Shown: positions 16,521-25,272 of the stretch, piece after piece | Numbering within the stretch: the first letter of the stretch is position 1 | Layout: every line of letters starts with the position of its first letter | From: Caballeronia sp. M1242 | GTDB lineage: Bacteria > Pseudomonadota > Gammaproteobacteria > Burkholderiales > Burkholderiaceae | Reading direction: 5' to 3' | Assembly: GCF_017220215.1 (NCBI RefSeq) | Contig: NZ_CP071131.1 | Location: 496,001-560,000, forward strand | DNA length: 64,000 nt | Program-made: the position numbers and the translations under genes | Notes under the pieces: model-generated | Databases searched by the model: none | Told to the model about the DNA's origin: nothing | Seen by the model: only the letters and a program-made list of their open reading frames with translations

Positions 16521-17843
16521 ATGCGCTCGTTCACGAGAGCCCGCATGCGCGCATCGCTTTCGATGGCGGGCATCGCGGCCGTATCGCTTTTCATGGGCAT
16601 GGCGGCAAATGTCGCGGAGGCGGCGGAACAGGCGCCCTCGCCCGAACTCATCGCACGCGGCGCGTATGTCGCGCGAATCGGCGACTGCGCCGGTTGCCAC
16701 ACCGCGCCGAAAGGCGGCGCGCCGTACGCGGGCGGCCTCGGCGTGAATTCGCCGTTCGGCACCATCTACAGCAGCAACATCACGCCCGATCCCGAGCTCG
16801 GCATCGGTAAATACAGTTATGAAGATTTCGTCCGCGTGATGCGCGAAGGCGTTGCGCCGGGCAACAAGGGACTCTATCCCGCGATGCCTTATGCGTCCTT
16901 CGTGAAGATGAACGAAGACGACTTGCGCGCGCTCTACGCGTACATGATGCACGGCGTGCCGCCAGTGCATTACAAGCCGCCGCCAACGGACGTGTCGTTT
17001 CCCTTCAATCAGCGTTGGGCGCTGCGCGTGTGGCGATGGGCTATCGCGCCGAAGAAGGTGTACGAGCCGCGGCCCGAGCGCGATGCCACATGGAATCGCG
17101 GCGCGTATATCGTGCAAGGGCCCGGCCATTGCGGAGCCTGCCACACGCCGCGCGGGCTTGCGTATCAGGAGCGCGGCTACGACGAATCGTCCAAGACATA
17201 TCTCTCGGGCGCGGTCACCGACAACTGGTACGCGATGAATCTGCGCGGCGATCCGGGATCGGGACTCGGGCGCATGTCGACAGAGGAGATCGCGTCGTTC
17301 CTGAAGACGGGTCATGGCGGCGACAAGACGATCGCGTTCGGCACCATGGTGCAGACCATCGAGGACAGCCTGCAGTATCTGAACGACGACGACCTCACCG
17401 CCATCGCCACGTATCTGAAGACGCTGCCCGCGACCGGCGCCGCCGATGGCACGTTCGATCCCTCGCTCGCGCCGCCGGGGCGTCTCAAGACGCGCGCGCC
17501 CGATAAGCCGCCCGGTCAGGGCGCGGCCGTCTACGCGACCTTCTGCGCGCAATGTCACCTCGATACGGGACAGGGCGTGCCGAAGGCGTTTCCGAGGCTC
17601 GCGGGCAACCCCGCCGTCATCAGCGAGGACACGACTTCGCTCATTCGGCTGATCGTCGAAGGCGGCAATAGCCCGGACACCGTTCACGGGCCGCCGCGGC
17701 AAAACATGCCGGGCTTCGCGGGCCGGCTGTCAGATTTGCAGATCGGGCAAGTGCTCTCTTACATTCGTTCGTCTTGGGGCAACGACGCGCGGCCGGTCAC
17801 CACGAACGATGTTGCGTCCTTTCGTAGCAAGATACATAAGTAA
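16521..17843 (+). CDS. Triheme cytochrome c (alcohol/gluconate dehydrogenase cytochrome subunit type)
   Basis: The 440-residue exported protein has a signal peptide (SLSMAGIAAVSLFMGMAANVAEA) and three haem-binding CxxCH sites at C56 (CAGCH), C204 (CGACH) and C342 (CAQCH). This is the layout of the membrane-associated cytochrome subunits of alcohol, gluconate and sorbose dehydrogenases, with YSSNITPDPELGIGKYSYEDFVRVMREG as a recognisable first-domain block. It has no dehydrogenase partner here. It follows ctaG by one base, so it may feed electrons from periplasmic dehydrogenases (for example the glucose dehydrogenase at 30174) to the caa3 oxidase. That role is inference. Confidence 0.9.
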   Translation: MRSFTRARMRASLSMAGIAAVSLFMGMAANVAEAAEQAPSPELIARGAYVARIGDCAGCHTAPKGGAPYAGGLGVNSPFGTIYSSNITPDPELGIGKYSYEDFVRVMREGVAPGNKGLYPAMPYASFVKMNEDDLRALYAYMMHGVPPVHYKPPPTDVSFPFNQRWALRVWRWAIAPKKVYEPRPERDATWNRGAYIVQGPGHCGACHTPRGLAYQERGYDESSKTYLSGAVTDNWYAMNLRGDPGSGLGRMSTEEIASFLKTGHGGDKTIAFGTMVQTIEDSLQYLNDDDLTAIATYLKTLPATGAADGTFDPSLAPPGRLKTRAPDKPPGQGAAVYATFCAQCHLDTGQGVPKAFPRLAGNPAVISEDTTSLIRLIVEGGNSPDTVHGPPRQNMPGFAGRLSDLQIGQVLSYIRSSWGNDARPVTTNDVASFRSKIHK

Positions 17844-18165
17844 CGGCGGTTACATTCACGAGTAAATCATGCGGATTCGTCGGACGCTTCGATGAGACAA
17901 GGTTGCCGACAGAAGATCGGACAAAAAGACTTCGTTCCACTAAATACGGCTTGCATTTCCTTACGTTTCGCTTTGAGCCTTCTCAAGCTTTTTGGCTTAT
18001 CCTAAACTCTTGCTTACGAGTAAGAGCGAAACGTGGACCTGTGGATTCCGAGTTCGTCTTCGGGGGAAGACGACCACAGTTAGCGCACTCCTCGCCCTTG
18101 CCGCATCGCCTCACGGGTGACAGCCAGGGTGCCTCTAGAAGAACGACAACATCACTTCTAACGCC
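17844..18165 (+). other. Gene-free, lower-GC leader before a glycosyltransferase gene
   Basis: No supported gene. The 322 bases are visibly richer in A+T than the flanks. A nine-base inverted repeat (CGTTTCGCT at 17964-17972 and AGCGAAACG at 18025-18033) could form a large stem. The stretch probably holds the promoter and a long leader for the glycosyltransferase that starts at 18166. Confidence 0.45.
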
Positions 18166-19422
18166 GTGAAAATTCTCATCGTCAACACGTTGTATTACCC
18201 GGACAAGGTCGGTGGGGCCGAGGTATCGACGCAACTTCTCGCCGAGGGTCTCGTGCGAGCCGGCATGGAAGTCAGCGTCGCCTGCGCGACCGGTACGGGC
18301 ACGGACAGCATTTCCGAATTGAACGGGGTGAAGGTCTATCGTCTGCGCAACGCCAATCTGTACTGGCCGCATCGGCCAAAAAAGCGCTCGCGCGTGGCGA
18401 GATTCGCCTGGCACGCGCTCGATGTCTATAACGTCGTGATGTCGCGCAAGCTCGCGGGCATCATCGCGCATGAAAAGCCGGACGTCATTCATACCAGCAA
18501 TCTCGCCTGTCTCTCCGTGGACGTATGGCGCGTGGCGCGCAACGCGGGCGTGCCTATCGTGCATACCGCGCGCGACTATTACCTGATGTGCCCGTCCACG
18601 ACAATGTTCTCGGACGCGGAGCCTTGCAAGCGGCAGTGCGCGTCCTGCGCGCTGTATTCGGCGCCGAAGCGCGGGGCGTCGGCGCGCGTGGAAGTGGCGA
18701 TCGGCGTGAGCCGCTTCGTGTTGCAAAAGCATCTGGAGAACGGCTATTTTCCGCACGCGTCGCGCACGGCGGTCGTGAGCAATTGCTATATCCCGAGCAC
18801 CGACAGCGCGGCGCTCGTCAACAAGCGGCGTTACGAAGGCGGCCCGGTGCGCCTTGGCGTGCTCGGGCGCGTGGCGCGCGACAAAGGCTCGGAGGTCGTG
18901 CTCGAACAACTCTCGGCCGATCACACGCTCGACTGGACGCTCGCGTTCGGCGGCAATGGCGAGGCCGGTTACATCGCCTCGCTCAAGACGAAGTATCGCG
19001 ACCCGCGCGTGCAGTTTCTCGGACACGTGAAGGCGAGCGACTTTCTCAATAGCATCGACATTCTCATTGTCCCTTCCATCTGGCACGAACCGTTCGGGCG
19101 CGTGATCGTGGAAGCGTACTCGCACGGCTTGCCCGTGGTCGGCGCGAACCGGGGCGGCATTCCCGAAGTCATTGAACCGCGTTCCGGTCTCGTGTTCGAC
19201 ATGGATCGGCCGGAGACGCTCATTCAAAAGATCCGCGAAGCCATCGAACTGCTGAAAGAGCCGTCCGTGCATGACCGGCTGCGCAAACACGCCGATACCT
19301 TCAACCCCGACACGATGGTGAACGCGTATCTCGACATCTACCGCAGCGCGCTGGAAGGCGCGATGACGAGAAGCGCCGAGCCGGTCGCCGCCGCCATCAC
19401 GCCCAAGGCGCACATGGATTGA
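18166..19422 (+). CDS. GT4-type glycosyltransferase
   Basis: The 418-residue product is a GT-B glycosyltransferase of family 4: N-terminal domain with NTLYYPDKVGGAEVSTQLLAEGL, a central hinge LGVLGRVARDKGSEVVLEQL, and the nucleotide-sugar site HEPFGRVIVEAYSHGLPVVG with GGIPEVI. An insert with four cysteines (CPSTTMFSDAEPCKRQCASC) between residues 140 and 165 is unusual and could bind a metal. The start is GTG at 18166. No polysaccharide cluster surrounds it, so acceptor and product are unknown. Confidence 0.9.
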   Translation: MKILIVNTLYYPDKVGGAEVSTQLLAEGLVRAGMEVSVACATGTGTDSISELNGVKVYRLRNANLYWPHRPKKRSRVARFAWHALDVYNVVMSRKLAGIIAHEKPDVIHTSNLACLSVDVWRVARNAGVPIVHTARDYYLMCPSTTMFSDAEPCKRQCASCALYSAPKRGASARVEVAIGVSRFVLQKHLENGYFPHASRTAVVSNCYIPSTDSAALVNKRRYEGGPVRLGVLGRVARDKGSEVVLEQLSADHTLDWTLAFGGNGEAGYIASLKTKYRDPRVQFLGHVKASDFLNSIDILIVPSIWHEPFGRVIVEAYSHGLPVVGANRGGIPEVIEPRSGLVFDMDRPETLIQKIREAIELLKEPSVHDRLRKHADTFNPDTMVNAYLDIYRSALEGAMTRSAEPVAAAITPKAHMD

Positions 19423-19443
19423 TGACCGCGCAAGGCGGTCATC
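19421..19443. terminator. Hairpin between convergent glycosyltransferase and nucleoside hydrolase genes
   Basis: A nine-base perfect stem (GATGACCGC at 19421-19429 with GCGGTCATC at 19435-19443) and a five-base loop overlap the glycosyltransferase stop codon. Several short GTCATTG/GTCATCG repeats follow up to 19478. There is no T-run. It could serve as a shared transcript end for the two convergent genes. Confidence 0.5.
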
Positions 19444-19472
19444 GTTCATTGGCCATCGTCATTGGTCATCGG

Positions 19473-20582
19473 TCATTGAAACTTCACGGGCACCGGACTC
19501 GTCAGCAGGTTCACGTACAGGTTGAAGAACCTGGCGTTGTCGTACTTCGTCACATAGGTGATCTTGAGCGGTGAAGCGCCGGGCGCGGGCGCGTCCGGAT
19601 ACACGCGCACGTGCCCCTGATTCTCGCCCGGCGTGGTGTCGATATCGAGGTATGCGCTCTGCGTTTCGGTCGCGTAAGTCGGGTCGAGAAAGTAAGGCAT
19701 CGTCAGCGTGTCGTAGATATCGGTATGGCTCGCGAAAGCATTCGCGTTCTCCACCGCATAGACCTTCGTGACGGCCGTCTGCCCCGTCGGCGGATTGACG
19801 ATCTGGTTATAGACGCTTTCGGTGAGCGGCACGGTGTTGGTCACATCGAGCGGAATCACGCGCTGCGGAATGGTCGTCTGCAACAGCGTGCGCACGGCCA
19901 CCGGATCGAACCACCAGTTCAGTTCGCCCACGGCGTTCGCGTTGCCCGGCACGTTCATGGCGCCGCCCATGTAGACGATCTGCTTGATGAGCGGCACGAT
20001 CTCGGGCGCCTTCTTGACGGCAGTGGCGAGGTTCGTCGGCGGTCCCACTTCGATGATCGTTACCTGGTTCGGATAGCGCTTGATCGTGTCGATCATGAAG
20101 TCCGCGGCGGCTTCCGCTTGCAGTTTGGTCGACTGCGCGAAGCCGTCGGGGGGCGCGGTGAGTTGCGACGCGTCGGTGGGCTCCGGGCGCATCCACGCGC
20201 CGAAGTACCCATTCGGATTCGCGGCCTGCTGCGCGCGAATGCTCGCGACATCGTACTGAAGCGGATAGTTCGCGCCGGCGTACACGCCGACCCGGTTCTG
20301 CACGCCCATGCGCTCGACAGCCTTCAGCGCATCGGCTTCTTCCTGCAAGAGCCAGTCGTTGCCCGTCACGACGCACAGGCCGAGCAGATTCACTTTGCCC
20401 TGCCCCATCAACTGGCTCGTCATCGCGAAGAGTTGGCCGTCATCGCCCATCGTGTTGAAGTCGGAATCGATGATGACCTTCGGTGCGTCGTTGTAGACAT
20501 CGTGATGATCCGAGCCGCCGCAAGCGGCCACGAGGCAGGACAGAAGCGGCGGAATCAGCGGAAGCAGTCTGCGGGGCGCCAT
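19473..20582 (-). CDS. Nucleoside hydrolase-like lipoprotein
   Basis: The 369-residue product begins with a lipoprotein signal (LIPPLLSCLVAACGG, lipidated Cys near residue 20). It belongs to the inosine-uridine nucleoside N-ribohydrolase fold, with EVGPPTNLATAVKKAPEIVPLIKQIVYMGG and ELNWWFDPVAVRTLL blocks. The N-terminal calcium motif, normally DTDPGIDDA, is expanded to DSDFNTMGDD, keeping the Asp residues with two extra positions between. An envelope-anchored hydrolase would release bases from extracellular nucleosides; substrate unknown. The ATG at 20582 has an AAGGAG site, and longer frames upstream are not credible. The gene is divergent from cidA. Confidence 0.87.
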   Translation of the reverse strand: MAPRRLLPLIPPLLSCLVAACGGSDHHDVYNDAPKVIIDSDFNTMGDDGQLFAMTSQLMGQGKVNLLGLCVVTGNDWLLQEEADALKAVERMGVQNRVGVYAGANYPLQYDVASIRAQQAANPNGYFGAWMRPEPTDASQLTAPPDGFAQSTKLQAEAAADFMIDTIKRYPNQVTIIEVGPPTNLATAVKKAPEIVPLIKQIVYMGGAMNVPGNANAVGELNWWFDPVAVRTLLQTTIPQRVIPLDVTNTVPLTESVYNQIVNPPTGQTAVTKVYAVENANAFASHTDIYDTLTMPYFLDPTYATETQSAYLDIDTTPGENQGHVRVYPDAPAPGASPLKITYVTKYDNARFFNLYVNLLTSPVPVKFQ

Positions 20583-20744
20583 GGTGTGTCTCCTTGTGTT
20601 TGAACGTTCTGGATGGCCGCGCTGGCAAGCGGCCTGATTCATTCTAGGAGCATTCACTGCGTTCGGAGGCATGATCGTCGATGCCTGCGGGAGCGCACTT
20701 TGCTGGCATCGCACACCGCGCAATGAACGTCGACAGGTCCCGCC

Positions 20745-21101
20745 ATGCTTCTTTCCCTTGCCGTGCTGCTGCTCTTCCAGTGTTTCGGGGAAGGCGTCTC
20801 GTATGTGTTCCGGCTTCCCGTGCCGGGGCCGGTCGTCGGCATGTTGCTGCTGCTCGCGTTTGTCATCGCGCGGCCGCGCGCCGCCGATACCATCGAGCCG
20901 ACCGCGAACGAACTGCTGCGTCATCTCTCGCTGCTTTTCGTTCCGGCGGGCGTCGGCATCATGGCATCCGCGAGCGCCGTGCGCGGCGATCTCGTGGCGG
21001 TGGTACTGGCGATCATCGTGAGCACGACGCTCGGCATCGGCGTGACGGCCATCGTGATGCGCGCGCTGATGCGCCGCCAGACGGGAGACGAACGGTCATG
21101 A
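20745..21101 (+). CDS. CidA/LrgA family holin-like protein
   Basis: The 118-residue protein has four membrane helices and the family core CFGEGVSYVFRLPVPGPVVGMLLLLA, plus RHLSLLFVPAGVGIM. CidA/LrgA proteins are holin-like membrane proteins linked to programmed lysis and to pyruvate or small-acid movement in other bacteria. The gene overlaps the cidB-type gene by four bases, the usual pairing. Confidence 0.92.
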   Translation: MLLSLAVLLLFQCFGEGVSYVFRLPVPGPVVGMLLLLAFVIARPRAADTIEPTANELLRHLSLLFVPAGVGIMASASAVRGDLVAVVLAIIVSTTLGIGVTAIVMRALMRRQTGDERS

Positions 21102-21832
21102 GCGCGATCCCACGGCTCACCGCGATATGGGTCTACCTCGCGGCCTCGCCGCTGCTCGGCCTGACCATCACGCTCTTTGCGTATCTGATCGCGCAATCCG
21201 TCTATACGCGATGCCGCTTCAATCCGCTGGCCAACCCCGTGTTGATTGCGGTGGCGCTGATCGTCGCGGTGCTTCAGATCAGCGGCACGCCGTATCCGAC
21301 GTATTTCGAAGGCGCGCAGTTCGTGCACTTTCTGCTCGGGCCCGCGACGGTTGCGCTGGCCCTGCCGCTCTACCGGCAACTGGGCAACCTCAGGCGGCTC
21401 GCCGCGCCGCTTTTCGTCGCGCTGTTCGCCGGGTCGATGACCGCGATCGTATCGGCGGTCGCTATCGCGTCGTGGCTCGGCGCATCGCGGCAGACGATTG
21501 CATCGCTCGCGCCGAAGTCCGCCACCACGCCCATCGCGATGGCGGTGGCGACGTCCATCGGCGGCATTCCGTCGTTGACGGCGGTGCTCGTCATCTCGAC
21601 GGGCGTGTTCGGCGCCGTGTTCGCGCGCGTGATTCTCAACGCGCTGCGCGTCGCGGAGCCGGAAGCGCGCGGCTTCGCGCTCGGCGTGGCGTCGCACGGC
21701 ATCGGCACGGCGCGCGCCTTTCAGGTCAGCCAGCAGATGGGCGCGTTCGCCGGGCTCGGCATGGGGCTCAACGGCATACTCACCTCGTTTCTCGTGCCGG
21801 TGTTAGTGCCCGTGCTGGTGCGCTGGCTCTGA
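21098..21832 (+). CDS. CidB/LrgB family membrane protein
   Basis: The 244-residue product has seven to eight membrane helices and the LrgB hallmarks TPIAMAVATSIGGIPSLTA, GPATVALALPLYRQ and ARGFALGVASHGIGTARAF. It works with the CidA/LrgA partner encoded just upstream, the start codon lying within the end of that gene. No LytTR or LysR regulator is adjacent. Confidence 0.92.
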   Translation: MSAIPRLTAIWVYLAASPLLGLTITLFAYLIAQSVYTRCRFNPLANPVLIAVALIVAVLQISGTPYPTYFEGAQFVHFLLGPATVALALPLYRQLGNLRRLAAPLFVALFAGSMTAIVSAVAIASWLGASRQTIASLAPKSATTPIAMAVATSIGGIPSLTAVLVISTGVFGAVFARVILNALRVAEPEARGFALGVASHGIGTARAFQVSQQMGAFAGLGMGLNGILTSFLVPVLVPVLVRWL

Positions 21833-21873
21833 ACGGAAGCGACGAAGGAACGCGCCTTGCTCGCTGCGGCGCC

Positions 21874-22293
21874 ATGAAGCCCTTCCGTTCACTGCCGCTC
21901 GCGCCGCTCGTTGTCGCGCTCGCGCTGGCATGCGCCGCGTGTTCGTCATCCGACGATGCCGCCTCCGATGCCCGCATCGTGCTGTCGTATGCGCGCTCGG
22001 CGTCGCAGTGGATCGACTCGTGGCTCGACGGCAGCTCGCCGTCGTCGTACGCCACACGCTCGGTCGATTCGGCCAGCGAACAGATCGGCAAGATAGCGGG
22101 CGACCTGCAACGCGCGCACGCGCCCGCCGATGCCGCCTCGCAGGTTCACGCGGTACAGGCCGCCTTCGATAAGGCGCGCGCCGCGCTCGATTCCGGCGAC
22201 CGCGCGCGCGTCACCGAAGCGCGCTCGACGATGCATGACGCAGCCGTACGCCTCGACGCGTGGCTGCGCGCGCAAGCCGGTGACGCGTCATGA
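21874..22293 (+). CDS. Small lipoprotein of unknown function
   Basis: The 139-residue product has a lipoprotein signal (PLVVALALACAACSSS, lipidated Cys near residue 22) and an otherwise helical, polar body rich in Ala, Asp and Arg. No family is recognised. The gene overlaps the following NRAMP-like transporter gene by four bases, so it is part of that operon (lipoprotein, transporter, two PRC-barrel proteins). A role beside the transporter in the envelope is inferred from this coupling. Confidence 0.78.
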   Translation: MKPFRSLPLAPLVVALALACAACSSSDDAASDARIVLSYARSASQWIDSWLDGSSPSSYATRSVDSASEQIGKIAGDLQRAHAPADAASQVHAVQAAFDKARAALDSGDRARVTEARSTMHDAAVRLDAWLRAQAGDAS

Positions 22294-23510
22294 AGAAGCT
22301 GCTGGAGATATCGCTCGGCATCGTGACGAGCGTCGGCGGCTTCCTCGAAATGGGCGAGATGTCGACTGCCGCGCAGGCCGGCGCCGCGTTTCACTATCAA
22401 TTGCTATGGACCATCGTGCTCGGCACGGTCTGCATCGCGTTCCTCACCGAGATGTCGGGACGCTTCGCGGCGGTGAGCGGACACACCATCGTCGATGGCA
22501 TTCGCGACCGCTTCGGCATCAAGCTGCTCGCGCTGCCGCTCATCTCGACCGTGATCGTGAGCTTTCTCGTACTGAGCGCCGAGATAGGCGGCGTCTCGGT
22601 GGCGCTCGAATTCGCAACGGGCATCTCGTATCGATGGTGGGCGCTGCCCGTCGCGCTGCTCTCGTGGCTGTTCTTGTGGCGCGGCACCTTCGGCATGCTG
22701 GAGAAAGGCATCTCGCTGCTCGGCCTCGTCACGCTGTGCTTCGTCGTCGCGATCATCCGGCTGCGGCCCGAATGGACGCAGGTGGCCGCCGCTGCGGTGC
22801 CGAGCCGCCCGCACGAACATGCCGCGACGTACTGGTTCATGGCCGCGAGCATTCTGGGCGCGTCGCTTTCGCCCACGCTCTTCCTGTTCTATTCGTCGGG
22901 CGCAATCGAAGACCGCTGGGACCGCAGCTATCTCTGGCCCAACCGCGCGATCGCCGCACTGGGCATGCTGTTCGGCGGTGTGATTTCGGCGGCCGTGCTG
23001 CTCGTCGCGGCGCAGGTGCTCAACGGGCGCGGCATTCTGGATGTCGAAGACTTCCATCAACTGCCGCTGCTTCTCGTCGATGCATTCGGCATGTGGGGAT
23101 TCGTGCTCTTCGTGGCGTCGCTCGGCATTGCATCGCTCGGCGCGGCGCTGGAAGTGGCGCTGCTCGAAGCGTATCTCTTCGCGCAGGCGTTCGGCTGGAA
23201 CTGGGGGCAAGACTGTCCGCCGCGCGACAATCCCGGCTTCAGCCTCGTCTATACCTGCGCGCTTTTGCTCGGCGCGTTGCCCATTGCCGCCGGCGCCGAT
23301 CCGCTCAAGCTCACGGTGTTCTCCATGGCGCTCACCGCCGTCAACTTGCCGTTGATGGTGGTGCCGTTCATCGTCTTGATGAACGACGAGCACTACATGG
23401 GCGAGCATTGCAACGGACCGATCTCCAACGTGGCGGTGATCGCCATTACCGCGCTCGCGTTCGTGCTCGGCATCGTCACGATACCGCTCGAATACTTCGG
23501 AGGCACATGA
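22290..23510 (+). CDS. Divergent NRAMP-family membrane transporter
   Basis: The 406-residue protein has about eleven membrane helices and the overall order of an NRAMP transporter. The signature residues differ: helix 1, usually ending DPGN, reads SVGGFLEMGE (residues 15-23), and helix 6, usually MPH, reads GASLSPTLFLF (S194-P195-T196). So the Asp, Asn, Met and His that bind Mn or Fe in standard NRAMPs are absent, with E20 and E23 as possible substitutes. The transported ion is unknown. Overlaps of four bases on both sides tie it to the lipoprotein and the PRC-barrel genes. Confidence 0.82.
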   Translation: MKKLLEISLGIVTSVGGFLEMGEMSTAAQAGAAFHYQLLWTIVLGTVCIAFLTEMSGRFAAVSGHTIVDGIRDRFGIKLLALPLISTVIVSFLVLSAEIGGVSVALEFATGISYRWWALPVALLSWLFLWRGTFGMLEKGISLLGLVTLCFVVAIIRLRPEWTQVAAAAVPSRPHEHAATYWFMAASILGASLSPTLFLFYSSGAIEDRWDRSYLWPNRAIAALGMLFGGVISAAVLLVAAQVLNGRGILDVEDFHQLPLLLVDAFGMWGFVLFVASLGIASLGAALEVALLEAYLFAQAFGWNWGQDCPPRDNPGFSLVYTCALLLGALPIAAGADPLKLTVFSMALTAVNLPLMVVPFIVLMNDEHYMGEHCNGPISNVAVIAITALAFVLGIVTIPLEYFGGT

Positions 23511-23872
23511 TGGACGTCGTGCACGATATCCTCGACAAGCAGCTCGTCGACAAGAACGGCGTGCGTATGGGACGCGTGGATGGCCTCGTCGCCGAACTGC
23601 GCGACGGCGAATTGCCGAGGCTCGTGTTCATCGAAACCGGCACGGTCGTCATGGCGCGGCGCTTCGGCAGGCGGGCGCATCGGCTGATGTGCGCGTTGCT
23701 CGCGCGTATCGGCGCGGGCCACAAGACCACGCCGTATCGCATTGCGTGGAAGGACGTGCGCAAGGTCGCCGTGGATATCGAACTCGACGTGGATGCCGAC
23801 GACACGCCCGTGCACGACTGGCAACGCTGGCTGCGCGAGCGGACCATCGACCGCATTCCCGGAGCGCGCTGA
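23507..23872 (+). CDS. PRC-barrel-like protein, first of two
   Basis: The 121-residue soluble protein starts LDKQLVDKNGVRMGRVDGLVAELRDGELPRLVFIETG, the beta-rich pattern of a PRC-barrel domain (strand, D/N-G turn, V-G-x-V-D-G). The middle is basic and hydrophobic (RRFGRRAHRLMCALLARIG), and the end is acidic (ELDVDADDTPVHDW). It overlaps the transporter stop codon and the second PRC-barrel start, implying equal production. A cytoplasmic regulatory role for the transporter is an inference. Confidence 0.8.
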   Translation: MMDVVHDILDKQLVDKNGVRMGRVDGLVAELRDGELPRLVFIETGTVVMARRFGRRAHRLMCALLARIGAGHKTTPYRIAWKDVRKVAVDIELDVDADDTPVHDWQRWLRERTIDRIPGAR

Positions 23873-24165
23873 TGCAGACCGTCAACCTGGATGAACTCGT
23901 CGGGCTGCGCGTCACCGCGATGGATGGCCGGCGCGTCGGCCGCATCTCCGCGCTGCTGGCCGAAGATCGCGGCGGCGATTGCGTGATCTCGGCGGTGCGC
24001 ATCGAGACGCACGGCTTCGCGAGTCGCGTGATGCGCTGGATGGCGATGGCGCTTTCGCCTGCGTCCTTGCGCAAGAGGCTCGCGCAGAAGCCGCTCGATG
24101 TCGCGTGGGACAAGCTCGACTGGGCCGACATGCGGCAGCCGCGCCTGCGCGAACACGCGCGTTGA
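23872..24165 (+). CDS. PRC-barrel-like protein, second of two
   Basis: The 97-residue product, NLDELVGLRVTAMDGRRVGRISALLAEDRGGDCVISAVRIETHG in outline, has the same strand-turn pattern as its upstream neighbour and a basic amphipathic segment (RVMRWMAMALSPASLRKRL). It ends with a DVAWDKLDW motif that recalls the AWKDVRKV of the first protein, so the two are likely ancient duplicates. Its start overlaps the previous stop by one base. Confidence 0.75.
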   Translation: MQTVNLDELVGLRVTAMDGRRVGRISALLAEDRGGDCVISAVRIETHGFASRVMRWMAMALSPASLRKRLAQKPLDVAWDKLDWADMRQPRLREHAR

Positions 24166-24171
24166 TCGGCG

Positions 24172-25134
24172 TCACTCGATGGCCATCGCCTCGATGGCAT
24201 CGGCGATGCGGCCCGCTTCATCGTAGTGAAGCATGTGCCCGCGATTCGGCACCACGGTGATCGTGCTCTGCGCGATGTCTTCATGCAGCCTTCCCGACTG
24301 CGAATCCGCATCGACGATCTTGTCGTCCCGGCCCGCGAAGATGCGCACCGGCACGCTCACTTCGCCGTAACGCCGCGACAGGTCATGCGCCGCCGGCACC
24401 ATGTAGCCAGCGTCCTCGCCGATCGCGCGCATTTGCGACGGACGCAGCATCAACTCGCGCGGCAGCATCTCGCGAAAGACGTCCGGCACCGGTTGCGGCG
24501 CGAACATCAGGCGCAGGTTCGGATCGATCATCAGCCGCGCCGCAATGGGCGAGACCGTGTAGCGCATCACATCGCCGATGACGGGTATCGCGGCGGGCGC
24601 GGTGAGCAGCACGTCGAAGCGGGCGCTCGGATAGAAGTAGCCGCTGATCAGCGCGAGCCCGCGAATGTCGATGCGCGGATCGAGCGCCATGGAAAGCGCG
24701 GCGAGACAGCCGAGCGACTGCCCGACCACGACCGCCCGCGTCAGTCCCATGCGCTTGAGCGCCTGTTGAAAGAGCGCCGCCTGCGCCTGCGGCGTCCATG
24801 CGCGATCGCGCGGACGTTCGCTGAAGCCGAAGCCGGGACGATCGAACGCGATCACGCGATGCCGCTCTGCGAGCCGGTCGAAGAGTCCGCTCGCCACATA
24901 GTCTTGCAGCATGACGAGATTGCCGTGCAACAGCACGATGACCGGGCCTTCGCCTTCGTCGATGTAATGCAGACGCACGCCGTCCACGTCGATGAAGCGC
25001 CCGACCGGCGGATGATCGCGCTCGGCGCGGCGCGCGCGCAGCGCGGCCCACGCGGCCACGCCGAGCGATGCAGCCGCGACGGAGCCGGCAAGCAGTTTGC
25101 CCGATGACAAGGCGCTGGATGATGTCTGAGGCAT
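24172..25134 (-). CDS. Alpha/beta hydrolase
   Basis: The 320-residue product has an N-terminal hydrophobic signal or anchor (LLAGSVAAASLGVAAWAAL) and a full alpha/beta hydrolase fold: oxyanion block LLHGNLVMLQDY, DRPGFGFSERP, nucleophile elbow VGQSLG (Ser), an acid in FAGRDDKIVD, and a final His in PNRGHMLHYDE. Together these make a complete Ser-Asp-His triad. It resembles epoxide hydrolase/haloperoxidase-like esterases; substrate unknown. The ATG at 25134 follows GGGGAA. Its stop lies six bases from the end of the convergent PRC-barrel operon. Confidence 0.88.
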   Translation of the reverse strand: MPQTSSSALSSGKLLAGSVAAASLGVAAWAALRARRAERDHPPVGRFIDVDGVRLHYIDEGEGPVIVLLHGNLVMLQDYVASGLFDRLAERHRVIAFDRPGFGFSERPRDRAWTPQAQAALFQQALKRMGLTRAVVVGQSLGCLAALSMALDPRIDIRGLALISGYFYPSARFDVLLTAPAAIPVIGDVMRYTVSPIAARLMIDPNLRLMFAPQPVPDVFREMLPRELMLRPSQMRAIGEDAGYMVPAAHDLSRRYGEVSVPVRIFAGRDDKIVDADSQSGRLHEDIAQSTITVVPNRGHMLHYDEAGRIADAIEAMAIE

Positions 25135-25272
25135 GTTTCCCCGATGGTCTTGATTGAAGCGCGAAGCGCACGAAGCGAGTGGGCGAGCAAAGGCCGTGCC
25201 CCTAGCGGTTCCCGAATCTCGGAACGGTGCTTGCTGCCGTTGAACGCGACATCCACTCAGCGAGATCTGACC

